Assembly (NCBI GenBank): GCA_030608985.1
Contig: JAUWDC010000112.1
Coordinates: forward strand, 1 to 5,449
Length of the DNA: 5,449 nucleotides
Direction: 5' to 3'
Source: Desulfobia sp.
Lineage (GTDB): Bacteria; Desulfobacterota; Desulfobulbia; Desulfobulbales; SURF-16
The position numbers and the translations under genes were made by a program. The notes beneath the pieces are model-generated. The model saw only the letters and a program-made list of their open reading frames with translations, was not told where the DNA came from and ran no database searches. Of the stretch, positions 1 to 5,449 are shown piece after piece (position 1 is the stretch's first letter; each line of letters begins with the position of its first letter).

Positions 1-360
1 AAGGTTACCAAGAAACTGCAGGGCCACATCTTTGAAAGCAAGCGTGGGGCCATGGAACAGCTCAAGGATGTGCAGGCCTCCCTTATGAACCAGTGGGGTA
101 ACCCCCTCAGCATTAAAGGTCGTGTAAGAGCGGTTGATGATATCTTTCAAGTCGCTGCTTGGAATATCATCGACGAATCTTGACATAACCTCAAAGGCAA
201 GTTCGGCATAGCTCATTTTTTGCCAGGCACTGAGGGTTTCACTGCCGATTCGGGGAATGGTACGAGGGAGGAGCAGCCCGCCATCCTCTGCAAGACCCAT
301 CATGACAGCTTCAGTAAACAGGATGGGGGAGACTCCTCCCCTGGTGCTTAAGTATTGCAT
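1..360 (-). CDS. thrC: Threonine synthase, N-terminal part (runs off the left edge)
   Basis: This PLP-dependent cytosolic enzyme converts O-phosphohomoserine to threonine and phosphate, the last step of threonine synthesis. The 120 codons in the window begin MQYLSTRG, matching the N-terminus (M-x-Y-x-S-T-R-G) common in one branch of the family, so the first Met is the likely start. An N-terminal domain typical of ThrC follows, with AEDGGLLLP at about residues 23-31. The signature HGPTLAFKD lies at residues 103-111, and Lys110 is the expected Schiff-base lysine that holds PLP. The frame is open without a stop to base 1, so the rest of the catalytic domain lies outside the window. An AGGA (plus-strand TCCT, 363-366) sits only 2 nt before the ATG, an unusually tight ribosome-binding spacing. 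The gene follows rsfS by 47 nt and is probably cotranscribed with it. Family identity is firm. Confidence 0.95.
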   Translation of the reverse strand, partial: MQYLSTRGGVSPILFTEAVMMGLAEDGGLLLPRTIPRIGSETLSAWQKMSYAELAFEVMSRFVDDIPSSDLKDIINRSYTTFNAEGVTPLVHKGGLHILELFHGPTLAFKDVALQFLGNL

Positions 361-407
361 AATCCTAATTATATCTCATTTGGTTCAACAGATTTTTGAC
401 GTTGGCT

Positions 408-794
408 TCAGTCTTGGGGAGTAGATTCTATTTCAACGCGTTTGCCTTCTGACCAGAGCCCTTCCATGTCATAAAATTTCCGTTGTTCATGGTAAAAAAT
501 ATGGACCACAATATCATCAAAATCCAGGAGAACCCACATCCCCTCCCGGAGTCCTTCTGCGCTGGATGTCTTTATCCGCTTTGACCTGAATTTGGCTTCG
601 ATCGTTTCTGCCAGGGCCTGAACGTGCCGAGTTGATTTACCGCTCATAATTAAAAAATAATCAGTGAAGGTGGTCAGGCCACGTACATCGAGAATAACCA
701 GCTCTTCTGCTTTGGTGTCAAGCGCTGCCTGAGCACAAATTTGTGCTAATTCGTAGCCGGTCTTATCCTGGTACTCTTTCTTTATTTGTTTCAT
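408..794 (-). CDS. rsfS: Ribosomal silencing factor RsfS (Iojap/YbeB family)
   Basis: RsfS binds ribosomal protein uL14 on the 50S subunit and blocks joining with the 30S, which lowers translation under starvation (known for the family). The 128-residue product has normal length and shows the family core: LDVRGLTTFTDYFLIMSG at residues 35-52, STRHVQALAETI at 54-65, EGLREGMWVLLDFDDIVVHIF at about 80-100, and the closing REFYDLE-like RKFYDMEGLW at 105-114. No signal peptide or membrane segment is visible. The start has an AAGGGA on the minus strand (plus 805-810) with a 10-nt spacer. It begins 30 nt after the topB stop and is followed 47 nt later by thrC, suggesting an operon. In many bacteria rsfS neighbours nadD, proA or a phosphoglycerate mutase gene, so this setting between topB and thrC is less usual. 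Identity is firm. Confidence 0.96.
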   Translation of the reverse strand: MKQIKKEYQDKTGYELAQICAQAALDTKAEELVILDVRGLTTFTDYFLIMSGKSTRHVQALAETIEAKFRSKRIKTSSAEGLREGMWVLLDFDDIVVHIFYHEQRKFYDMEGLWSEGKRVEIESTPQD

Positions 795-824
795 AATTAT
801 TTGTTCCCTTTTACCTCAGGGCTG

Positions 825-3284
825 TCAATTTTTTTGTTCTTTTCGTTTTGATTTTCTCGGAGGAAACTCAAAACTTACTTTACCATTTTTTGCAAGAACC
901 AGAAAGGCATCAAAGGGCCTCTTTTTCTTGGAGATAAAACCTTCAATCAATTCAGTCCTGCCTTGCGAGAGGAGCTGTCTGATATTTTCTTCGGTTATTT
1001 CCTTGGAGAGGATTATCCTGCTGATTTTGAGACCTTTTTTCTCACCGTCGAGAGCAGATTCAGACATAAACGCCATTGGGGCGCCAAATACCTTGGTTCC
1101 GTCAACAGGAGAATTGCCAAGAGAAATGCTCTGTTTTATGGCATCAATATCAAGATCAGCATTTGAGTCGGCGAACATAAACTCAATTTTATTATTGGTA
1201 AGTCGAACTGAAGCTGTGAAAAGCTTACCTTTTTTTGATCTGAAATCGCTGAATGGCCCGATGGTCTCACCCTGAAGCAGGGCAACAACCTCAGGCTCGG
1301 CCAACATGCGACCGCCAAGTATCTTGCGAATACTTATCTTTTGATCTTCTGAAATATAGGCAGTGGGGGAATTGAAAATACGGATGTTGTTGACGGGACT
1401 GAAAGGCGCTTCCTGACGTACCTCGTCGTTTTCAAAATTTTTCACCTGGTCGATGATGTGACTGGTCATCGACCTGATTTCATCCATGAATTTTTCCCGG
1501 GTAAGTTCGCCTCTCAGGATTTGGTTGAGTTTGAACTCCCATTCGCCGGTCATTTCGGGAGAGGCGAGGACTTCTATTTTCATGGCTTCAAGCAGGGCCA
1601 AAAGCTCAAAGGCCTTGCCGGTAGGTGTCAGGTCTTTTCCTTCACGAACAACATATTTCTCCTTGATAAGCTTCTCAATGATGGCGGCTCTGGTTGCGGG
1701 AGTGCCGAGGCCACGTTCTTTCATTGCATCGGCAAGGTCATCATCTTCGACCAATTTGTCAGAATTTTCCATGGCCGAGAGTAAAGTTGCCTCGTTGAAT
1801 CGTGCCGGTGGCTTTGTGTCGTGGTCTTCCTTTTCAACATTGCTACAGGATATCAAGGCGTCTTGGGGCACAGGGGCAATGATTTTGTCTTGGCCCTCTC
1901 CCCCAGTCGTTCCGTAAATTGCTTTCCAGCCAGCCTCAAGCAAAATTTTTCCTTCGGTTATAAAGGTCTCTTGTTGAACGTAAGAATATCGTTTGGTGTT
2001 CTGAAATACTGCCGGCGGAAAAAACACCGCCAAGAAACGTTGTGTCACCATCTGGTAAATTTTAAATTCAGGTTCCGATAGATCTGAAGGCAGTAGGATT
2101 GTAGGGATGATGGCATGGTGATCGGAGATTTTAGCGTTATTGAAAATACGCTTATTGGGACGAACGTAATTTTTATCCAGTGCTTCCCTGGCAAATTTGC
2201 CAAGCTTCCAATCTGATTGACTCTTCAGGGTGTCTTTAACGATGGTAACATAGTCTTCAGGTAAATGTTTACTGTCGGTTCGGGGATAGGTCAGTACTTT
2301 ATGTCTTTCATAAAGGGCTTGGGCTATTCCCAGCGTGTTTTTTGCTGAAAAGCCAAATCGTGAATTGGCTTCCCTCTGAAGAGAAGTAAGATCGTAGAGT
2401 TGGGGCGAGCCCTGTGTGGTTCTTTTACTCTTTTCTTCTATGGTAGCGGCTTTACCGGTGCAGTTAGCTATGATGGCATCGGCATCTTCGACTTTCCAGA
2501 TTCTGTCCGCTCTTTTATAAGGATCTTCAGGATCCTTAATAAAGCTAACGTCTACCCATTTTCCATCATAGGATTCGTCGTTGAAGGTGAAATGCGCAAG
2601 CAGGTTCCAGTACGGGCGGGAAATGAACTCGAGGCGGGAACGTTCACGTTTGACAAGCAGTGACAGGGTGGGCGTCTGCACCCTGCCGCAGGGAGTAAGG
2701 AAAAAACCCCCTCGGCGGGAATTGAAGCCGGTCAGAGCCCTTGTCGCATTTATCCCAATCAGCCAGTCAGATTCCGAACGACAGAGTGCGGTATCTTCAA
2801 GTGGAAGCAATTCTTCGTTTTCCCGTAATGATTCAAATGCTTTTTTGATTGAGTCTCCCGTCATTGACTGCAGCCATAACCGTTTAAATGATTTTTTAGC
2901 GACGGACTTGTTCCAGACGTATTTAATAATATATTTAAAAATTAACTCGCCTTCGCGACCAGCATCACAGGCGTTGATGATTTCTGTGACATCCTTACGC
3001 CGGATCAGTTTCTGCAGAGCATTCAGCTGCCCTTTAGTGCCTGCAAGGCCTTTGAGGGGAAAGGTATCTGGCAGGATGGGTAAATTACCCATATCCCATT
3101 TCTGATATGCCGGATCAATTTCCTCTGGATAACAGATGGAAACAAGGTGGCCAATGGCATAGGAGACGACGAATTTATCTCCTTCGAAATGGGTTTTTTC
3201 TTTTTTGAATTTGCCGGGAAGTACTTTGGTTAAATCAGCAGCAACACTTGGTTTTTCGGCAATTATGAGAGTTTTGTCTGTCAT
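825..3284 (-). CDS. topB: DNA topoisomerase III (type IA topoisomerase)
   Basis: A type IA topoisomerase cuts one DNA strand through a 5'-phosphotyrosine link and passes another strand through. TopoIII mainly decatenates and resolves recombination or replication intermediates. The 819-residue product starts with a Toprim domain: EKPSVA at 10-15 with catalytic Glu10, and CDAGREGE at 106-113. GRVQTPTL is at 200-207. The active-site motif TYPRTDS is at 332-338, making Tyr333 the likely nucleophile. SDHHAIIPT (387-395), FNEATLLSAME (496-506) and GLGTPATRAAIIEKL (525-539) are further type IA landmarks. After about residue 630 come two tandem C-terminal topoisomerase repeats (about 637-706 and 733-807), with PFSDFRSKKGKLFTASVRL and IEGFISKKKRPFDAFLVL as matching cores. 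A basic tail follows. All six Cys lie at or before residue 480, so no C-terminal zinc finger exists. The ATG has no clear Shine-Dalgarno sequence. It is first of the minus-strand group topB-rsfS-thrC. Confidence 0.95.
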   Translation of the reverse strand: MTDKTLIIAEKPSVAADLTKVLPGKFKKEKTHFEGDKFVVSYAIGHLVSICYPEEIDPAYQKWDMGNLPILPDTFPLKGLAGTKGQLNALQKLIRRKDVTEIINACDAGREGELIFKYIIKYVWNKSVAKKSFKRLWLQSMTGDSIKKAFESLRENEELLPLEDTALCRSESDWLIGINATRALTGFNSRRGGFFLTPCGRVQTPTLSLLVKRERSRLEFISRPYWNLLAHFTFNDESYDGKWVDVSFIKDPEDPYKRADRIWKVEDADAIIANCTGKAATIEEKSKRTTQGSPQLYDLTSLQREANSRFGFSAKNTLGIAQALYERHKVLTYPRTDSKHLPEDYVTIVKDTLKSQSDWKLGKFAREALDKNYVRPNKRIFNNAKISDHHAIIPTILLPSDLSEPEFKIYQMVTQRFLAVFFPPAVFQNTKRYSYVQQETFITEGKILLEAGWKAIYGTTGGEGQDKIIAPVPQDALISCSNVEKEDHDTKPPARFNEATLLSAMENSDKLVEDDDLADAMKERGLGTPATRAAIIEKLIKEKYVVREGKDLTPTGKAFELLALLEAMKIEVLASPEMTGEWEFKLNQILRGELTREKFMDEIRSMTSHIIDQVKNFENDEVRQEAPFSPVNNIRIFNSPTAYISEDQKISIRKILGGRMLAEPEVVALLQGETIGPFSDFRSKKGKLFTASVRLTNNKIEFMFADSNADLDIDAIKQSISLGNSPVDGTKVFGAPMAFMSESALDGEKKGLKISRIILSKEITEENIRQLLSQGRTELIEGFISKKKRPFDAFLVLAKNGKVSFEFPPRKSKRKEQKN

Positions 3285-3307
3285 GAATTTGAATGTTGAT
3301 CAGGTTA

Positions 3308-3336
3308 AGTAAACGGTTCAGCCAGGTCGGAGTCAA
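3308..3336 (-). promoter_or_regulatory. Candidate sigma70-type promoter for topB-rsfS-thrC
   Basis: On the minus strand a -35-like TTGACT (plus 3331-3336) is followed by exactly 17 bases and a -10-like TTTACT (plus 3308-3313). These match the consensus at 5/6 and 4/6 positions. Transcription would start near 3301, leaving a short leader of about 17 nt before the topB ATG. An alternative set further upstream is TTGGCA (3401-3406), 17 bases, TCTAAG (3378-3383), giving a leader of about 87 nt. Either is only a motif match. Confidence 0.35.
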
Positions 3337-3506
3337 TAGCTATGTGGTATTGTGTAGTAGTGTTCCATCAACAAAACCTTAGAAGTAATGTCGGATTTTA
3401 TGCCAAATTACAGTGAGATGTGAATGCTGCTGACCTGAGACGCAGTAAATTGTGTAACGTTGGAAGGTAATTGGAACAGAGGTTTAAATAAAGGTACAAC
3501 CGTTGT

Positions 3507-3535
3507 TTGTCAAATAGAATTTTTCATATTTTACT
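3507..3535 (+). promoter_or_regulatory. Weak candidate promoter, plus strand
   Basis: TTGTCA (3507-3512), an AT-rich spacer of 17 bases and TTTACT (3530-3535) resemble a sigma70 promoter at 5/6 and 4/6 positions. It points toward rimP. In an AT-rich stretch such matches arise easily by chance, so this is only a possible upstream start for the rimP transcript. Confidence 0.2.
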
Positions 3536-3711
3536 TAGGCTTTAGAAAATACAATCACGGATTGAAATAAGGCTTTCATTAAGGCAGTTAATTGGATTTA
3601 CATAATAAAACTGAAGTATTCCAGTCAAGGTAAACCCCGTAATTCAATGGTATGATGGTGGTTAAAGTCAGTTTGGCATGTTTTGTCGGAGCAATATGCT
3701 ACGGGGTAATA

Positions 3712-3720
3712 TGTTATAAT
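3712..3720 (+). promoter_or_regulatory. Extended -10 promoter element for the rimP leader or a small RNA
   Basis: TGTTATAAT contains a perfect TATAAT (3715-3720) preceded by TG one base upstream, the classic extended -10 arrangement that can work without a good -35. No recognisable -35 lies 16-18 bases upstream (3692-3697 is CAATAT). The predicted start is near 3727. The transcript would cross about 365 nt before the rimP ATG, or end at the terminators around 3979 or 4006. Confidence 0.5.
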
Positions 3721-3894
3721 GACAGCAGGTAGCAGTTGTAACGCGACAAGAACCAATTAAGTCTTCATGATTCTGAGTTAAGTGGAGTGCCAGTGGTGCC
3801 TTTCGGCTTGACAATACTTGTGGAATATGGTTTCTTTCCGCGTCGGGTAATCTGTTTTCTGCTTTGATATGAAATCGTTTCCGGTGGACTTCTT

Positions 3895-3916
3895 TGCAGG
3901 TCTTTTGCTGGTCTTT
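3895..3916 (+). repeat. Tandem 11-base direct repeat in the leader
   Basis: TGCAGGTCTTT (3895-3905) is followed directly by TGCTGGTCTTT (3906-3916), identical at 10 of 11 positions. A looser related copy, GTGGACTTCTT, stands just upstream (3884-3894). The repeat lies about 30 bases before the first terminator hairpin. It could be a binding site for a protein or simply local slippage; nothing decides between these. Confidence 0.5.
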
Positions 3917-3944
3917 CGATCAAGTTTGGGATTTTTTGCTTATA

Positions 3945-3979
3945 CATCCCGTTGCTTTTCAGTAGTGGGATGGTTTTTT
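3945..3979 (+). terminator. Intrinsic terminator 1 in the rimP leader
   Basis: CATCCCGTTGCT (3945-3956) pairs with AGTAGTGGGATG (3961-3972) over 12 consecutive base pairs, three of them G-U, closing a TTTC loop. One G and then six T (3974-3979) follow. Hairpin plus T-tract is the form of a Rho-independent terminator, though the upper stem is weakened by the G-U pairs. Its base CATCCC also matches an upstream GGGAT (3928-3932), which would allow an alternative fold. Confidence 0.6.
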
Positions 3980-3981
3980 GG

Positions 3982-4006
3982 AAGTGGGCTTTGCCCGCTT
4001 TTTTTT
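3982..4006 (+). terminator. Intrinsic terminator 2 in the rimP leader
   Basis: AAGTGGGC (3982-3989) pairs with GCCCGCTT (3993-4000) in an 8-bp stem with one G-U pair and a TTT loop. Eight T in a row (3999-4006) follow. This is a compact, GC-rich and convincing Rho-independent terminator. It lies about 85 bases before rimP and just after terminator 1, so rimP-nusA expression from the upstream promoter must pass both. No gene on the plus strand in this window ends just before it. Confidence 0.78.
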
Positions 4007-4091
4007 ATGTCCGCATATAGGTCGTTGCAGTTGTTTTTGAAAAGGAACTATTCCTTCGGGCTGCGAGGCAGGAGTGGTTGGGGTAGGAGTA

Positions 4092-4547
4092 ATGAGTGAA
4101 TTAATTGTCGATAAAGTGCAGGAATTCTTACAAGGCCTGCTGTCCTCTATGGAGCTTGAACTTTTTGATGTTCAGTTTCTCCGGGATGGGCAAGGGTGGG
4201 TCCTTCGTGTTTTTATTGATTCGGAAACAGGCGTGACACTAGACCATTGCAGTGATGTCAGTCGTGAAATAAGCCGCTATCTTGATGTGGAAGATTGTAT
4301 CGATCATGCATACAATTTAGAAGTGTCTTCTCCCGGTTTGGAAAGACCGCTCAGGTCAGCGGATGAATTTCGACGGTATTGCGGAAAGAAGGCCAGGGTT
4401 CGAGTACATAATGCAATCGATGGCGAGAAGGTGTTTGAGGGTGTAATTGAAGAGGTTGTTGATGATCAGATACACCTGAAACTTGAAAATGGTCGTTCCA
4501 TGCTGTTTTCTTTTGAAATGATAAATAAGGCCAGGTTGGCAATCTGA
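4092..4547 (+). CDS. rimP: Ribosome maturation factor RimP
   Basis: RimP binds the free 30S subunit and helps its late assembly (known for the family, formerly YhbC/P15a). The 151-residue product has the usual length and two-domain form. The N-terminal domain includes ELELFDVQFLRDGQGWVLRVFID at about 21-43, VTLDHCSDVSREIS at 48-61 and LDVEDCIDHAYNLEVSSPGLERPL at 64-87, the strongest family signature. A C-terminal SH3-like beta domain covers about 95-151. I chose the ATG at 4092 because it gives the family's normal N-terminus. Its AGGAG (4085-4089) is only 2 nt away. A GTG at 4074 would add VVGVGV and has GAGG 5 nt before it, so the start is not settled. It is followed 80 nt later by nusA in the conserved rimP-nusA order, and preceded by a leader with two terminators. 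Confidence 0.95.
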   Translation: MSELIVDKVQEFLQGLLSSMELELFDVQFLRDGQGWVLRVFIDSETGVTLDHCSDVSREISRYLDVEDCIDHAYNLEVSSPGLERPLRSADEFRRYCGKKARVRVHNAIDGEKVFEGVIEEVVDDQIHLKLENGRSMLFSFEMINKARLAI

Positions 4548-4569
4548 GCAGGACGGGCCCATATTTTTT

Positions 4570-4599
4570 GAACAATGCAATGTTCTCCGCATGTCGGAG
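4570..4599 (+). promoter_or_regulatory. Two small hairpins between rimP and nusA
   Basis: In the 80-nt gap, GAACA (4570-4574) can pair with TGTTC (4581-4585) around a 6-nt loop, and CTCCG (4585-4589) with CGGAG (4595-4599) around a 5-nt loop. They share one base, so they are nearly stacked. Neither has a T-tract, so they are not terminators. They might slow decay, affect nusA translation or be chance. Confidence 0.3.
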
Positions 4600-4627
4600 T
4601 TGAAAGTCATAATGACGGGGTAAGAGA

Positions 4628-5449
4628 ATGCTGTCAGATTTGAAACGCATAATCGACCAGATCAGTAGAGATCGAGGTTTTGATAAAACATTACTGATAG
4701 AGGCCATCGAAGAGGCGGTCCAGTCTGCTGCCAGGAAAAAATTTGGCAGCCGTCGAGACATGGAAGTTAGGTATAATGAGGAATTTGGTGAAGTAGAGGT
4801 TTTCCAGTTCAGAATAGTTGTTGAAGAGGCTGAGGACGAGCAGACCGAGATCTCTTATGATGAAGCCAGAAAGCTCGACTCTGAAGTACAGATTGGTGAT
4901 GAGCTCGGTGAAAAAATGGAAGATATCACTGACCTGGGCAGGATAGCAGCGCAGTCTGCCAAGCAGGTTATTATCCACCGAATGAAGGATGCTGAACGGG
5001 AAGTCATTTATGACATGTTTAAGGATCGTGTAGGTGAGGTTGTAAGCGGTATAGTTCAGCGTTTTGAACGTGGAAACATGATAGTCAACCTTGGTCGTAC
5101 CGATGCGATTTTGCCTAAGGATCAACAGATTCCAAAGCGTTCTTTTAAACAGGGTGATCGGATAAGGGCGTATCTGAAAGAGGTTCGGCAGACAAGCCGT
5201 GATTCTCAGCTTATTCTGTCCAGAACTTGTGATGAGTTTCTTGGTAAGCTGTTTCACATGGAAGTTCCGGAAATGGCCGAAGGGATTGTCCGGGTCATGG
5301 GTGTTGCCAGGGAGCCTGGATTTCGTGCCAAAATAGCCGTTAGTTCTTCCGAGGGAGACGTTGATCCGGTAGGTGCCTGTGTTGGTATGAAGGGATCTAG
5401 AGTACAAAACGTTGTGCAGGAGCTGCAAGGTGAACGAATTGATATCGTT
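4628..5449 (+). CDS. nusA: Transcription termination/antitermination factor NusA, N-terminal part (runs off the right edge)
   Basis: NusA binds RNA polymerase and nascent RNA, modulating pausing, intrinsic termination and antitermination. The 274 codons present begin MLSDLKRIIDQISRDRGF. An N-terminal polymerase-binding domain covers about 1-130, including AIEEAVQSAARKKFG at 26-40 and IAAQSAKQVIIHRMKDAERE at 106-125. An S1 domain covers about 135-200 (GEVVSGIVQRFERGNMIVNLG). The linker LFHMEVPEMAEGIV lies at 208-221. The first KH domain begins near 230 and holds VDPVGACVGMKGSRVQNVV, whose GxxG loop is GMKG (253-256). The frame is open to the last base, so KH2 and any C-terminal acidic repeats are outside. 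A GGGG (4617-4620) lies 7 nt before the ATG. The gene follows rimP by 80 nt, and infB would be expected downstream. Identity is firm. Confidence 0.96.
   Translation, partial: MLSDLKRIIDQISRDRGFDKTLLIEAIEEAVQSAARKKFGSRRDMEVRYNEEFGEVEVFQFRIVVEEAEDEQTEISYDEARKLDSEVQIGDELGEKMEDITDLGRIAAQSAKQVIIHRMKDAEREVIYDMFKDRVGEVVSGIVQRFERGNMIVNLGRTDAILPKDQQIPKRSFKQGDRIRAYLKEVRQTSRDSQLILSRTCDEFLGKLFHMEVPEMAEGIVRVMGVAREPGFRAKIAVSSSEGDVDPVGACVGMKGSRVQNVVQELQGERIDIV

Larger units (their letters stand above)
3727..4006 (+). ncRNA. Candidate untranslated leader or small RNA, unassigned
   Basis: The interval runs from the predicted start after the extended -10 element to the T-tract of the second terminator, about 280 nt. 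It has no long plausible coding frame. Its visible structure is a possible short hairpin at 3820-3841 (GTGGAA with TTCCGC, one G-U pair, 10-nt loop), a tandem 11-base repeat at 3895-3916, and two terminator hairpins at its 3' end. I do not recognise a riboswitch, 6S RNA, tmRNA or SRP RNA in it. It may be the attenuated leader of rimP-nusA or a free-standing small RNA. The ends are inferred, not observed. Confidence 0.35.
3285..4091. other. Long divergent intergenic region between topB and rimP
   Basis: About 807 bases separate the topB and rimP starts with no convincing gene. Open frames of 60-76 codons at 3765-3947 (minus) and 3869-4099 (plus) have no recognisable family. The plus one reads straight through both terminator hairpins. 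The left third (3285-3480) probably holds the minus-strand promoter of topB. The stretch 3480-3700 is AT-rich, with one weak plus-strand promoter match and otherwise nothing I can name. The right part (about 3712-4091) has a strong -10 element, a tandem repeat, two terminators and the rimP ribosome-binding region. I looked for a tRNA, as the metY gene precedes rimP in E. coli, and saw no T-loop-like or cloverleaf pattern. Confidence 0.8.

Noticed and set aside
361..396. TATAAT on the minus strand just before thrC (plus 368-373)
   Set aside because: There is no -35 at the right distance, and a start there would make the thrC message essentially leaderless despite an AGGA next to its ATG. Cotranscription with rsfS is simpler.
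3673..3689. TTGGCATG… resembling the start of a sigma54 promoter
   Set aside because: The GC doublet required 10 bases after GG is absent (CG is found), so the -12 element is missing.
3808..3836. Perfect -35 hexamer TTGACA at 3808-3813
   Set aside because: No acceptable -10 lies 16-18 bases downstream (TTTCTT at 17; TATGGT only 12 away). It is probably chance.
3765..3947. Open frame of 60 codons on the minus strand in the topB-rimP gap
   Set aside because: It is a low-complexity basic sequence with no recognisable family and no supporting promoter, and it lies antisense to the structured leader.
3285..4091. A tRNA-fMet gene, as found before rimP in E. coli
   Set aside because: No GGTTC-type T loop, acceptor stem or CCA-adjacent pattern was found on the plus strand of the gap.
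3869..4099. Open frame of 76 codons on the plus strand rich in Phe, Leu and Ser, resembling a small membrane protein
   Set aside because: It runs through both terminator hairpins and their T runs, which explain the Phe-rich translation, and overlaps the rimP start. There is no convincing ribosome-binding site and no known family.
4691..5428. Long open frame of 245 codons on the minus strand opposite nusA
   Set aside because: It is a shadow of nusA: the plus-strand frame shows clear NusA domains, while the antisense product has no recognisable family and only a weak composition match to a protein.

Overview
This is a core-genome window from a Gram-negative-type bacterium. It has a mid-range, slightly AT-rich base composition and compact gene clusters. 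The ThrC N-terminus (MQYLSTRG) and the NusA KH1 segment (GACVGMKGSRVQNVVQEL) remind me most of sulfate-reducing deltaproteobacteria (Desulfobacterota, perhaps Desulfobulbales). That placement is inference from recalled family sequences, not a search result. I see no mobile element, CRISPR array, tRNA or rRNA.

Layout. The left 3.3 kb is read on the minus strand as topB (DNA topoisomerase III), then rsfS (ribosomal silencing factor), then thrC (threonine synthase, cut by the left edge). The gaps are 30 and 47 bases, so the three are probably one transcript. The right 1.36 kb is read on the plus strand as rimP (30S maturation factor), then nusA (cut by the right edge), the conserved start of the rimP-nusA-infB transcription/translation operon. 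The two groups diverge from an unusually long gap of about 807 bases (3285-4091).

The long gap is the most interesting part. It carries a candidate topB promoter on the minus strand. On the plus strand it has a strong extended -10 element (TGTTATAAT). About 220 bases further on come two consecutive intrinsic-terminator hairpins, each followed by a run of T, all upstream of rimP. The simplest readings are that the rimP-nusA operon is controlled by attenuation in a leader of about 365 nt, or that an independent small RNA of about 250-280 nt ends there. NusA itself acts at such terminators, and in E. coli the operon leader (metY-rimP-nusA) is also terminator-rich and NusA-responsive, so an autoregulatory loop is plausible but unproven here.

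Functionally, rsfS, rimP and nusA all concern ribosome assembly or use and transcription. topB handles DNA topology and decatenation, and thrC makes threonine. No gene here is of unknown family. Novelty, if any, lies in the leader RNA and in the cysteine-free C-terminal repeats of TopB.
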